This document shows, in pieces, positions 22,798 to 31,349 of a DNA stretch of 50,015 nt. Below the pieces are notes generated by a model. The model saw only the letters and a program-made list of their open reading frames with translations. It was not told the origin of the DNA and searched no databases. Origin of the DNA: Phycisphaerae bacterium (GTDB lineage: Bacteria; Planctomycetota; Phycisphaerae; UBA1845); assembly GCA_020056715.1 (NCBI GenBank), contig JAGVHG010000036.1, positions 1 to 50,015 on the forward strand, given 5' to 3'. Position numbers and translations under genes: made by a program. Each line of letters opens with the position of its first letter. The first letter of the stretch is position 1.

Positions 22798-23505
22798 CTA
22801 GCCGCGCTTTCCCCGTCGACCTTCGCGACCCCGACCCTGTGGCGCACCGTCAATCATGACCGCCTCCTCGCCGTAGCGGCCCAGATAGAGCCAAACCTTA
22901 ATGCCGATCGCCCCGTACTTCGTGCGACAGGTCGCGGTGCCATAGTCCACATGGGCCTGAAGGGTGTGCAAGGGGATCGAGCCGCGGAGTTGCATTTCCC
23001 GCCTGGCCATCTCCGCCCCGCCCAGGCGACCGGAGAGCATAATCTTACAACCCTTAGCCCCGGACGCCATCGCCGAATCGATCCGCATCTTCATCACCCG
23101 ACGAAAACCCGCTCGTTTCTTGAGCTGCTCAGAGACGGATTCGGCGATCAATTTGGCGTTCCCGTCTGGGGCCTTGATCTCCTGGATGTTCATGTTGATG
23201 TTGCGGTCGATGAGGTTCTCCAACGCTTCCTTCAGCTTGTCGATTTCGGCGCCCTTGGGACCGATGACCAAGCCAGGACGAGCCGTATGCAGAACGACCT
23301 TGACCTCGTTACGCGTGCGTTCAATCTCCACCTTGGCGACCGCGGCGTAGGGCGGCTGCTGGTTCAAGCGGTCCTCGATGAACGTGCGAATTTTATGGTC
23401 CTCGACCAAAAATTCGGCGAACGCCGCTTTGGGCGCGAACCAGCGCGAGCGCCAGTCCTCCGTGATGCCCACACGAAACCCAATTGGATTGACCTTCTGA
23501 CCCAC
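22798..23505 (-). CDS. rpsC: 30S ribosomal protein S3
   Basis: Forms the mRNA entry channel. 235 aa: MGQKVNPIGFRVGI at the start, a KH domain with VIGPKGAEI at about residues 80-90, and a C-terminal domain with GCKIMLSGRLGGAEMAR. The short Gly/Arg-rich tail is lineage variable. Confidence 0.97.
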   Translation of the reverse strand: MGQKVNPIGFRVGITEDWRSRWFAPKAAFAEFLVEDHKIRTFIEDRLNQQPPYAAVAKVEIERTRNEVKVVLHTARPGLVIGPKGAEIDKLKEALENLIDRNINMNIQEIKAPDGNAKLIAESVSEQLKKRAGFRRVMKMRIDSAMASGAKGCKIMLSGRLGGAEMARREMQLRGSIPLHTLQAHVDYGTATCRTKYGAIGIKVWLYLGRYGEEAVMIDGAPQGRGREGRRGKRG

Positions 23506-23555
23506 CTACGACTCCCTTGGGACGAACCCGACCCGCGATCTACGAATACCCTTCA

Positions 23556-23909
23556 TCAACCTTCTGCCACGGTGACGACGATGTGGCTGGTGCGCTTAAT
23601 GATTGGATGCGCCCGGCCGCGATCCTTGGGCCGCCACCTTCGATAGTGCGGTCCGCAGTCCACCCGCGCTTCCTTGACGAACAGGCTACGCATGTTCGCC
23701 TCCTGCTCGTCCGCATTCACCATCGCCGACTTCAAAACATTCTCGATCATCCGGGCGCTGCGCCGAGGGCTGAACCGCAGTTGGTCCATCGCCTCGCCGC
23801 ACTTTCGACCACGGATGAGGTCGATCAGCAGCTTCACTTTGCGCGACGAAATGCGCGCGAAGCGATGTTTCGCCGACCACAGCCGCTGCTCTTTCGTTGC
23901 CGTTGCCAT
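23556..23909 (-). CDS. rplV: 50S ribosomal protein L22
   Basis: Lines the exit tunnel. 117 aa with ARISSRKVKLLIDLIRGRKC at the start, the conserved beta-hairpin region VDCGPHYRRWRPKDRGRAHP and a final SHIVVTVAEG strand. Between rpsS and rpsC. Confidence 0.97.
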   Translation of the reverse strand: MATATKEQRLWSAKHRFARISSRKVKLLIDLIRGRKCGEAMDQLRFSPRRSARMIENVLKSAMVNADEQEANMRSLFVKEARVDCGPHYRRWRPKDRGRAHPIIKRTSHIVVTVAEG

Positions 23910-23926
23910 AGTACACCGACTGCTGC

Positions 23927-24226
23927 CTACGCTGCGGCGGAAGCGCCCGCTCCAGCGGCCTTCTTCTTCCCGCCGCTGTGCCCGCGAAACGTTCGCGTGG
24001 GGCTGAATTCGCCCAGCTTATGCCCCACCATGTCCTCGTTCACGTACACGGGGTGGAAGACCTTCCCGTTATGTACTTCAAACCGTACCCCGATGAACTC
24101 CGGGACGATCGTGCACCGTCGCGACCAAGTACGGATCGGTGCGTTGATCCCCGTGCTCTTCGCGTTAATCGCTTTGCGGAAGAGCTTCTCGTCTACGAAG
24201 GCGCCTTTTTTTTGTGATCGCGACAT
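23927..24226 (-). CDS. rpsS: 30S ribosomal protein S19
   Basis: Pairs with S13 in the 30S head. 99 aa with [15 protein letters not shown], the [14 protein letters not shown] core and [15 protein letters not shown]. An Ala-rich tail ends the protein. Confidence 0.97.
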   Translation of the reverse strand: MSRSQKKGAFVDEKLFRKAINAKSTGINAPIRTWSRRCTIVPEFIGVRFEVHNGKVFHPVYVNEDMVGHKLGEFSPTRTFRGHSGGKKKAAGAGASAAA

Positions 24227-24242
24227 TAATCGTCTCTAAACG

Positions 24243-25109
24243 CTATCTCTTCTTCGGTCGGGGAAGTTGTCCGTACCGTCTACTCTTGCGTCGCCGCAGG
24301 ATGCGCTGGTTGGAGGTCTTTCTCGGCGAACGCGTCCGCCCGCCCTTGGCCAGCAACCCCGTCGGACTGCACGGGTGACGACCGCCGCCGCTTCGACCCT
24401 CGCCGCCGCCCAGCGGATGGGCGACGGGGTTTTGAGCTGTGCCGCGTACGTACGGCCGGCGACCCATGTGCCGCATACGACCGGCCTTGCCCCAGCGTAA
24501 GTTCTGATGCTCGGCGTTACCCAACTGTCCGATCGTCGCCCGACATTCCACGCGAACCTCGCGCATTTCGCCCGAAGGAAGGACCAGGATGGCCCAACTT
24601 TCGTTTCGTGAGAGTAGACGAGCCGATCCACCCGCGCTGCGCACAAGCTTGCCGCCCTGTCCGACGTTCATCTCCACGTTATGCACCGCGAGGCCTGGCG
24701 GAATGTTCTTGAGCGGCATGGCGTTTCCGACCTTCGGCTCCACCGTCGGCCCGCTCGCCACCGTGTCGCCCGCGGTCACTCCCACGGGCGCTAAGATGTA
24801 CCGCTTTTCACCGTCGGCGTAGACGATCAAGGCTATGTGACAGCTTCGGTTGGGATCGTATTCGATCGACCGCACCGTGCCGACGACGTCGTCCTTGTCG
24901 CGCTTAAAGTCGATCAGGCGGTATATGCGCCGTGCGCCGCCGCCGCGATGCCGCGCGGTAATCCGCCCGTGATGGTTGCGGCCGCCATGTTTGGCGAGTC
25001 GCTCGCACAGGGACTTTTCCGGGCGCGTGTGCTTGGTCAACTCCGCAAAATCGTTGACCGTCGAATTACGCCGGCCGGGCGAGGTTGGGTTGTAGGTAGT
25101 GATGCCCAT
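24243..25109 (-). CDS. rplB: 50S ribosomal protein L2
   Basis: A primary 23S binder essential for peptidyl-transferase assembly. 288 aa: N-terminal OB-like domain (HRGGGARRIYRLIDFKR), SH3-like domain, and the C-terminal loop at residues 221-240. In that loop the usual NPVDHPHGGG reads NPVAHPLGGG. The key His (H231 here, E. coli H229) is kept, while the flanking Asp is Ala and the second His is Leu. The loop continues GGGRHPCSPTG. Standard order. Confidence 0.97.
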   Translation of the reverse strand: MGITTYNPTSPGRRNSTVNDFAELTKHTRPEKSLCERLAKHGGRNHHGRITARHRGGGARRIYRLIDFKRDKDDVVGTVRSIEYDPNRSCHIALIVYADGEKRYILAPVGVTAGDTVASGPTVEPKVGNAMPLKNIPPGLAVHNVEMNVGQGGKLVRSAGGSARLLSRNESWAILVLPSGEMREVRVECRATIGQLGNAEHQNLRWGKAGRMRHMGRRPYVRGTAQNPVAHPLGGGEGRSGGGRHPCSPTGLLAKGGRTRSPRKTSNQRILRRRKSRRYGQLPRPKKR

Positions 25110-25174
25110 CGAAATCCCTGGTTACGACGACCGCACCGACCGCGACACAAAGCCGCGACCGGCCCGTACCATTT

Positions 25175-25486
25175 CTAGAACAAATCAATATGGTGGTCAG
25201 CCCTAAGGACAACCACCGCTTTTTTCCAATCCGACGTTTTTCCCATCTTAAAGCGTACCCGGCGAGGCTTACCCTTGCGGATCGAGGTGCGCACCGATTG
25301 CACCTTCACATTGTAAATCTTTTCTACCGCTTGCTTGATCGCGGCCTTGGAGGCATCGGAATGCACCTCGAAGGCGTACGAACCGCCGCGCGCGGGCATG
25401 GTCCGTGTCGCCCCGTGCGACTGCTGGGCCTGGTGCGTACCTTTTTCCGTCACCAGCGGGCGTTTCACTATGTGATAAATATCCAT
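25175..25486 (-). CDS. rplW: 50S ribosomal protein L23
   Basis: The docking site at the tunnel exit for trigger factor and SRP. 103 aa with IYHIVKRPLVTEKGT, VEKIYNVKVQSVRT and the KGKPRRVRFKMGKTSDWKKA end. Normal. Confidence 0.97.
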   Translation of the reverse strand: MDIYHIVKRPLVTEKGTHQAQQSHGATRTMPARGGSYAFEVHSDASKAAIKQAVEKIYNVKVQSVRTSIRKGKPRRVRFKMGKTSDWKKAVVVLRADHHIDLF

Positions 25487-25501
25487 TGGTGTCGCCCGTC
25501 C

Positions 25502-26134
25502 TTATTTCTTCGCCGCAGGGCCGGCCGCGATCCGCGAAAACGCAGCTTTGGTAAAGATCACCCGCGGTCGGCGAAGTACATCGTACGCATGAAGGTCATC
25601 CACGACGCGAATGTCGGTTTGAGGGATGTTCCGCCCGGACTTATATGCGTTCGAGTCGGCCTCGTGCATCGCCACCAAACATCCTTTCTCAATGCCCAAC
25701 GCGGAGAGCATCGACGCGAAAACCTTCGTCTTAGGCTGCGGGCACAGCAAATCTTCGAGGATCATCACCTCGTTCGCCTGAATCTTTGCCAGAATGGCGT
25801 TGTCACGGGCCAAACGACGCATCTTCTTTGGGAATTCCTTGGTCGAAGTCGGAATACTCTTGGCGAAAGTACGGCCGCCGCCCTTCCGTACAGGCGTGCG
25901 GACCATGCCCGCGCGGGCATTGCCGGTGCCTTTTTGCCGGTACAACTTACGCGTCGAGCCTTGGACTTCGGCACGCCCTTTGGTACGCGCACTTTTCTGC
26001 CATTGATGGTCCAAGTAGGCGACGACGGCCTGCTTAATGAGCTGCGGACGCACTTGCCCGCCGAGGCAGGCCGGGTCGATCTCGACCTCGCCCGTGCGCT
26101 TGCCCTGCATGTTAAACACGGGAACCGCGAGCAT
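25502..26134 (-). CDS. rplD: 50S ribosomal protein L4
   Basis: Shapes the exit tunnel; in E. coli it also represses the S10 operon. 210 aa with KGRAEVQGSTRKLYRQKGTG and ARAGMVRTPVRKGGGRTFA, the long tunnel loop, and KTKVFASMLSALGIE in the globular part. Follows rplC by 5 bases. Confidence 0.97.
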   Translation of the reverse strand: MLAVPVFNMQGKRTGEVEIDPACLGGQVRPQLIKQAVVAYLDHQWQKSARTKGRAEVQGSTRKLYRQKGTGNARAGMVRTPVRKGGGRTFAKSIPTSTKEFPKKMRRLARDNAILAKIQANEVMILEDLLCPQPKTKVFASMLSALGIEKGCLVAMHEADSNAYKSGRNIPQTDIRVVDDLHAYDVLRRPRVIFTKAAFSRIAAGPAAKK

Positions 26135-26139
26135 CGCCT

Positions 26140-26790
26140 TTAGCCTCTCTTCTTCGATCGTCGGACAAGCAACAACGCACCGACCGGACCGGGCACGCTG
26201 CCTCGGATCAACAATAGGTGGTTCTCGGCATCGATCTTGAGCAGTTTCAGCGCGCTAGTCGTGCAACGGATCTGGCCCATGTGACCGGCCATGCGCTTGC
26301 CCTTCTTGACCGAGCGGCCCGTACCACGAGGAGCACTGGCCCCGATACCGCCGGGCGAACGGTGCTTCCGCTCCGTTCCGTGCGAGCCGGGCATCCCACC
26401 GAAACCGTGCCGCTTCATGACACCTTGAAAACCCTTGCCCTTCGTGGTCCCAACGACATCGACGTACTTGGCCGCGTCGCCGGCAAACACATCCACGGTG
26501 ACTACATCACCGACGGCAACGGTGGCTGGGGCATCGAGACGGACCTCGCGAACCGCGCCCTTGGGTCCGGTGCCCGCTTTCGCCGCGTGACCGATCATGG
26601 CTTTGGTGGAGCGATGCGGTTTTACGTCCCTGAACCCGAGTTGGACCGAGTCGTAACCGTCGCTCTCCTTGTTTTTCACCTGCAAGACCACGCAAGGCCC
26701 GGCGCGCACGACGGTGACCGTTTCGGCGACGCCCTGCTCGCCGAGAATGAGGGTCATTCCCATCTTGGTACCTAGCAATGCGGGTATCAT
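26140..26790 (-). CDS. rplC: 50S ribosomal protein L3
   Basis: An assembly initiator reaching toward the peptidyl-transferase centre. 216 aa with ALLGTKMGMT at the start, GTTKGKGFQGVMKRHGFGG and HRSPGGIGASAPRGTGRSV, the extension that contacts the A-site crevice. A 152-base gap without a gene separates it from rpsJ. Confidence 0.97.
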   Translation of the reverse strand: MIPALLGTKMGMTLILGEQGVAETVTVVRAGPCVVLQVKNKESDGYDSVQLGFRDVKPHRSTKAMIGHAAKAGTGPKGAVREVRLDAPATVAVGDVVTVDVFAGDAAKYVDVVGTTKGKGFQGVMKRHGFGGMPGSHGTERKHRSPGGIGASAPRGTGRSVKKGKRMAGHMGQIRCTTSALKLLKIDAENHLLLIRGSVPGPVGALLLVRRSKKRG

Positions 26791-26942
26791 GCGAAAAGTC
26801 CCATTCCGTTCGCAGCGGACGAACGAGTCCGCTCCATTCCACCGCGTGCGATACAGCTCACACGCCTCAGCTTATTCAAAAGAGTTAGGGATACGAACCC
26901 AGACCGCCGCAGCGGCCTGGCGCCACTATTAAATCACTCTCG

Positions 26943-27254
26943 CTACGCCTTGATCTTCACGAAGACACCGGCGGGCACTTGAATACGATTGATCGCCTCC
27001 ACCGTCCGAGACGTCGGCTCGCTGATGTCGATGATCCGCTTGTGCGTCCGCATCTCGAACGTCTCGCGCGATTTTTTATCAATATGGGGGCTGCTCAACA
27101 CCGTGTAACGCTCGATCCTGGTGGGCAAAGGAATCGGCCCGTGGACCTTAGCGCTGGTGCGCTTCGCCTGCTCCACGATTTCCTTCGCTGACGCATCCAG
27201 CGCCCGCGAATCGTAGGCTTCCATTCTGATTCGGATTCTGTTTTTCGCGCTCAC
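26943..27254 (-). CDS. rpsJ: 30S ribosomal protein S10
   Basis: First gene of the S10 operon and a partner of NusB/NusG in antitermination. 103 aa, GTG start at 27254, with [34 protein letters not shown] and [13 protein letters not shown] strong sigma70-like promoter lies 65-92 bases upstream. Confidence 0.97.
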   Translation of the reverse strand: MSAKNRIRIRMEAYDSRALDASAKEIVEQAKRTSAKVHGPIPLPTRIERYTVLSSPHIDKKSRETFEMRTHKRIIDISEPTSRTVEAINRIQVPAGVFVKIKA

Positions 27255-27318
27255 GCTTCGGAAACCATTCTCATTTTCACTTACGCTCGCGGTCGATCAT
27301 TTCAACCGCAGTCCGGCA

Positions 27319-27346
27319 AGGATAAACGATCCAATACGGCTGTCAA
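27319..27346 (-). promoter_or_regulatory. S10-operon promoter
   Basis: On the minus strand a perfect TTGACA (27346-27341) is followed after 16 bases by TATCCT (27324-27319). It lies in the 180-base gap between fusA and rpsJ, so the S10-spc-alpha block can be transcribed independently of the str genes. Confidence 0.7.
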
Positions 27347-27434
27347 CTAGAATAATTTTGCGCCCGCCGAAGGCACTTACGATATTCGGGAACAATTCCG
27401 AGTCGATGAAGTGTAACTGGAAATCTGTTCTTGC

Positions 27435-29504
27435 CTACCCCACCAGGATCTTCATGTCCGCCGCCGATACGGGTGCGTAATGGGACGGGGCCATGGTCGC
27501 GGTGGCCCGACCTTGTGACAGGCTTCGCAGCTTGGTGACATAGCCGAACATCTGGGAGAGCGTGACATCGGCGGAGATCAGTCGGTCCGCGCCGCGTAAG
27601 GTTGTGTTTCTCACTACGGCCTTGCGAGCGTTCAAATCGCCCATGATCGACCCGAAGTACTCGTCGGAGGTGACCACTTCGACATCCATAATCGGTTCGA
27701 GAAGCACCGGACCGGCGGCTTTCATGGCCTCGTAGAAGGACGCTCGCGCGGCGTTTTCAAAGGCCAATTCGGAGCTTTCCGACTCGTGCCACCCGGCGCT
27801 GAGCATGGTGACCTTCCAGTCGATCACGGGGTATCCGCCGAGCACCCCGCTTTGCGCGGCGTCGTTGATCCCGGCCTCGCACGCCCGAAGAAATACCGCC
27901 GCCAGGCCCTCTGTGGTGATGGCGTTGGCGATTTCAAAGTTGGCCCGGCCCGGGGCGTGCGCTCGCGGCTCGATGCGGATACGCAGGATCGCATAGTGCG
28001 GCCGACCGCCGATCTGGCGGATGAAGTGCCCTTCCCCAACGCCTGTGCCCGTCACCGTCTCTCGATAGGACACCCGCGGCTTACCGACCACTACGTCGAC
28101 GTTCATGTCGCCGCGCAAGCGCTGGACGGCGATTTCCAAGTGCAGTTCCCCCATCCCCGATAACAAGGTCTGCCCGGTTTCGGGGTTGGCGGTCACGGTA
28201 AACGTCGGATCCTGTCGGGCGAGGGCGGCCAGCGATTCCAGCAACTTATCCCGGTCCCTGGACGACCGTGGTTCGATGGACACGCTGATGACCGTCTCCG
28301 GGAACTTGATCGATTCGAGGATGACTGGGTGTCGCGCGTCGCACAAGGTATGCCCGGTGAGGGCGTTACGCGGCCCGATCACGGCCACGATGTCCCCGGC
28401 GACTGCCTCATCGAGTTGATCGCGGCGCTTGGCGAACATGCGATAGATGCGGCTGACGTTCTCCTTAGCCCCCGTCACGGGGTTGAACAAACGCATGTTC
28501 GATTTGAGCGTCCCCGAGTAGATCCGTAAGTAGTATAGATCTACGGGTTTTTCGGCAACCATCTTAAAAACCAACGCGACGATCGGTCCATTGGGATCGC
28601 ACCGCACTTGACGCTCGACATCGGGATGATCCCGATCCGTTGCCGTCACCGGGGGCATGTCCAGCGGACTCGGTAAAAAATCGCACACCGCGTCGAGCGT
28701 GCGCTGGACCCCGATATAGCGAAGCGAACTGCCGCAAAGGACCGGGCACAATGCTCGCTTCAGCGTGCCCGCGCGAATGGCCTGACGAACCTCCGGCTCA
28801 GTGACCGGTTCATCGTGCAGGTATTTGTCCATCACCGATTCGGAGAATTCGGAGATCATCTCCAGCATCTCATGCCGCCGCTCGTGCGCAACCCCCGCAA
28901 GATCGTCGGGGATGTCACGTACCTCAAACGCCGAGCCTAGTTCCTCTTGCTTAAAATAGACCGCCTGCATGGTGATCAAATCGACGAGGCCGCGGAAGTC
29001 TCCGTCGATGACGATCGGCAACTGGATCGGCAACGGTGGGATGGACAGACGTTCTCGAATCGACGCGACGCTACGCTCGAAATCCGCGCCGATCTTGTCC
29101 ATCTTGTTGATGAAGCAGATGCGGGGGACCTTGTACTTGTCCGCCTGCCGCCAAACGGTCTCGGACTGGGCCTCCACGCCCTCCTTCGCATCGAACACCG
29201 CCACCATCCCGTCGAGCACACGCAGCGACCGCTCCACCTCGGCGGTGAAATCCACATGGCCGGGGGTGTCGATCAGGTTGATGGTGTAGCCGTTCCAGGG
29301 GCAGCTCACGGCCGCCGAATAGATGGTGATCCCGCGCTTTTGCTCCTGTTCGTCAAAGTCCGTCGTGGTGGTGCCGTCATCGACCTCACCCATGCGATAG
29401 GTCCGGCCGGTGTAATAGAGGACTCGTTCGGTGGTCGTGGTCTTGCCCGCGTCGATATGCGCGGCGATGCCGATGTTGCGTACAGTAGTGAGATCGAGCG
29501 TCAC
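27435..29504 (-). CDS. fusA: Translation elongation factor G
   Basis: The translocase GTPase. 689 aa. G1 is AHIDAGKTTT near residues 15-24, switch I ends in KRGITI, G3 is DTPGH and G4 is NKMD. Domain IV/V marks include SGMGELHLEI, GHFIRQIGGRPHY and the EPIMDVEV segment with GDLNARKAVV. The domain IV stretch HESESSELAFENAARASF differs from standard EF-G (HDVDSSEMAF), so it may belong to a divergent EF-G subfamily. The GTG start at 29504 is the only sensible one. It has no Shine-Dalgarno sequence, and a TATAAT lies 8 bases before it. Confidence 0.96.
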   Translation of the reverse strand: MTLDLTTVRNIGIAAHIDAGKTTTTERVLYYTGRTYRMGEVDDGTTTTDFDEQEQKRGITIYSAAVSCPWNGYTINLIDTPGHVDFTAEVERSLRVLDGMVAVFDAKEGVEAQSETVWRQADKYKVPRICFINKMDKIGADFERSVASIRERLSIPPLPIQLPIVIDGDFRGLVDLITMQAVYFKQEELGSAFEVRDIPDDLAGVAHERRHEMLEMISEFSESVMDKYLHDEPVTEPEVRQAIRAGTLKRALCPVLCGSSLRYIGVQRTLDAVCDFLPSPLDMPPVTATDRDHPDVERQVRCDPNGPIVALVFKMVAEKPVDLYYLRIYSGTLKSNMRLFNPVTGAKENVSRIYRMFAKRRDQLDEAVAGDIVAVIGPRNALTGHTLCDARHPVILESIKFPETVISVSIEPRSSRDRDKLLESLAALARQDPTFTVTANPETGQTLLSGMGELHLEIAVQRLRGDMNVDVVVGKPRVSYRETVTGTGVGEGHFIRQIGGRPHYAILRIRIEPRAHAPGRANFEIANAITTEGLAAVFLRACEAGINDAAQSGVLGGYPVIDWKVTMLSAGWHESESSELAFENAARASFYEAMKAAGPVLLEPIMDVEVVTSDEYFGSIMGDLNARKAVVRNTTLRGADRLISADVTLSQMFGYVTKLRSLSQGRATATMAPSHYAPVSAADMKILVG

Positions 29505-29512
29505 GAGTGGGG

Positions 29513-29541
29513 ATTATAAGGAAAGGACGACCGAGTGACAG
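29513..29541 (-). promoter_or_regulatory. Promoter directly before fusA
   Basis: A perfect TATAAT (29518-29513) has a CTGTCA -35 (29541-29536) at 17 bases. Transcription would start about two bases before the fusA GTG, which would give a leaderless or nearly leaderless mRNA. Confidence 0.6.
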
Positions 29542-29571
29542 CTGCGGCCCGGGCTAAATCTTGCAGTGGAA

Positions 29572-29802
29572 TCAAGACTCGACCCAGCGATGAAACTCGC
29601 TGGGTGATACCTCGATGTCATGCAAAATCGCGCGGATGATCCCTCTTCCCAGGTCTTCTCCGCGATGATCCGGGACCGTCGCCGTTCGCCCGTCCGGATG
29701 GAGAAAGAAGCGATGGCTCCCCTTGTGTCGCAACTCGCGAAACCCGAGGACCTTGAGGAATTGAATCATCCGACGCGCGACGATCGGATGCAGGCGAGTC
29801 AC
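29572..29802 (-). CDS. hicA: HicA-family toxin (mRNA interferase)
   Basis: A 76-aa double-stranded-RNA-binding-fold protein; family members cleave mRNA and are neutralised by HicB. Key marks are IQFLKVLGFRELRHKGSHRF, with the catalytic His at H30 (KGSH), the HPDGRTATVPDH strand and RGIIRAILHDIEVSPSEF. Its ATG overlaps the hicB stop (ATGA), showing coupled translation. It lies between rpsG and fusA inside the str operon, an odd place for a toxin-antitoxin pair. Confidence 0.9.
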   Translation of the reverse strand: MTRLHPIVARRMIQFLKVLGFRELRHKGSHRFFLHPDGRTATVPDHRGEDLGRGIIRAILHDIEVSPSEFHRWVES

Positions 29803-30011
29803 GCCGGAATCTCAATGCGCTCGACAGCTATGAACTCATGATCTGCGGGAGTTTCGTGGGCCAAGCAAAGCTTGATGACCTCGAGGACTCTTTTGCGAAG
29901 GGTGGTGAGCGACTTGGCCTGGGTATAACAGCTTCGCAGCCCCGGGACTGTGGCGACAAAATACCCGTCCTCGTCTTGTTCAATCAGAACCGTCAACGTC
30001 AGCGCCCGCAT
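29799..30011 (-). CDS. hicB: HicB-family antitoxin
   Basis: A 70-aa partial-RNase-H-fold protein with LTVLIEQDEDGYFVATVPGL and a short helix (LRKRVLEVIKLCLAHE), matching the HicB core. The ATG at 30011 (MRALTLTVLIEQ) gives the usual family N-terminus; an upstream start at 30107 would add unrelated residues. The C-terminal helix-turn-helix or ribbon-helix-helix found in larger HicB proteins is absent, so it probably does not act as a DNA-binding repressor. The antitoxin gene comes first, opposite to E. coli hicAB order. Confidence 0.85.
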   Translation of the reverse strand: MRALTLTVLIEQDEDGYFVATVPGLRSCYTQAKSLTTLRKRVLEVIKLCLAHETPADHEFIAVERIEIPA

Positions 30012-30149
30012 CGCTAGTCGCCTTTGGCCTGCATTCTCCTGTGCGAGCCTCTCCGCGCTTGACCAAACTTCAGTCAGGGCATCCAGGATCAGTGCCCAAC
30101 CAACCACGAATTATAACGTTCCTTGGTCGAGAAACCAACAGGCCGGAAA

Positions 30150-30626
30150 CTACCACGCAAAATGGGCGAACGCCTTGTTGGCGTCGGCCATTCGGTGGAT
30201 GTTGTCTTTGGTGGTGACGGCCGTTCCTTCACCCTTGGCCGCGTCAATAATCTCACCGGCGAGGGATTCGCAGATCGGTTTGCCCTTCTTGGCCCGAGCG
30301 GCTTCGCGGAGCCAGCGGAACGCCAGCGACTGCTGCCGCTTGCGATTGACCGGCATGGGCACCTGGTAGTTGCTGCCGCCGACGCGTTTGGATCGCACCT
30401 CGACGTTGGGCTTGCAGTTGTTGATGGCGTTCTCAAAGACCTCGAACGGCGGCTGGTCCTTGACTCGCTTGGCCACGATGTCCATCGCGTCATAGAAGAC
30501 GCGAGTGGCCGTGCTCTTCTTCCCATCGTACATGAAACAGTTAATGAACCTCGCCGCGAGCAGACTGTTGAACCGGTCGTCCGGCTTCAACTGCTTAGCC
30601 GCGTTGGTGAATTTCTTGAAACCCAT
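30150..30626 (-). CDS. rpsG: 30S ribosomal protein S7
   Basis: Nucleates the 30S head and represses the str operon in E. coli. 158 aa, with the C-terminal end AFAHFAW and core segments LAARFINCFMYDGKKSTATR, GGSNYQVPMPVNRKRQQSLA and AAKGEGTAVTTKDNIHRMAD. Separated from rpsL by bioY. Confidence 0.97.
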   Translation of the reverse strand: MGFKKFTNAAKQLKPDDRFNSLLAARFINCFMYDGKKSTATRVFYDAMDIVAKRVKDQPPFEVFENAINNCKPNVEVRSKRVGGSNYQVPMPVNRKRQQSLAFRWLREAARAKKGKPICESLAGEIIDAAKGEGTAVTTKDNIHRMADANKAFAHFAW

Positions 30627-30689
30627 CGTGATCGTCTTTCCGAAGTTAAACCGTCCGCCGGGTCTCGTCTATGACCCCAAGCAGCCCCA

Positions 30690-31316
30690 CTACCTCACAC
30701 ACTCCGACACGCTCAAACTGCCGCGGCGCATCTGCCATCTGCGAATCGACAAGACCACCGCCACGGCTAGACATAACTCCACAATCGCCTTGAGGGCAAA
30801 CGGAAGCAGCCCCGTCTGAAGGGCCAGCCGCCAGTCGCCTGCGAGCCACACCATCCGCCAACCAATTCCGCAAACAAAAACCACCACGCCCCCGACAGAG
30901 CCGGCCACAAAAAGGCGCGAAACGCCCGCACCGCCTCGTCCGCGAAGGACGCCCATCAGCCATGCCGCCGGGATGAATCCGACCAGGTAACCGCCGGTCG
31001 GACCCCAAATCCCGCTCGACCCCGGCGAAAATACCGGCAAGCCGGCCGTTCCGAGAATAAGGTAGGCCGACAACGCCGCGGCGGCCTGATTCGGAGATAG
31101 CAACAGCCCGGCCAACAACACCACAAGGAACTGTAGCGTCATCGGGACTTCGGTGCCCGGAACGGGAACGCGAACCTGCGCAGCCAAAGTCACGAGAATA
31201 ACAAAGCCTGTCACCGAAACGAAGGCCACCGCCGCCGATTGCTGAGTAGCCCGCGAAGCGCGAGCGGCCGCCAAGATGGACGTATCAGCGGCGACTCTTG
31301 GCGTGTTGCTGGGCAT
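30690..31316 (-). CDS. bioY: Biotin transporter, BioY family
   Basis: The substrate-binding S component of an ECF-type vitamin transporter in the inner membrane, with biotin the known ligand. 208 aa with about six hydrophobic helices. Recognition marks are PVPGTEVPMTLQFLVVLLAG, the AYLILGTAGLPVFSPGSSG loop and GPTGGYLVGFIPAAWLMG, all typical of BioY. No AT or T component gene is nearby, so it would need a shared energising module or act alone. Its position between rpsL and rpsG is unusual and implies expression with growth rate. No riboswitch or operator is recognisable in the short flanks. Confidence 0.92.
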   Translation of the reverse strand: MPSNTPRVAADTSILAAARASRATQQSAAVAFVSVTGFVILVTLAAQVRVPVPGTEVPMTLQFLVVLLAGLLLSPNQAAAALSAYLILGTAGLPVFSPGSSGIWGPTGGYLVGFIPAAWLMGVLRGRGGAGVSRLFVAGSVGGVVVFVCGIGWRMVWLAGDWRLALQTGLLPFALKAIVELCLAVAVVLSIRRWQMRRGSLSVSECVR

Positions 31317-31349
31317 ATCGTGTGTATCGCAGCCGGCTAGGTCACTTTC

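Noticed and set aside
22363-23646. Long open frame (427 codons) on the plus strand opposite rplP and rpsC
   Set aside because: It lies antisense to well-supported ribosomal genes, and its composition is that of a complement-strand shadow in GC-rich DNA.
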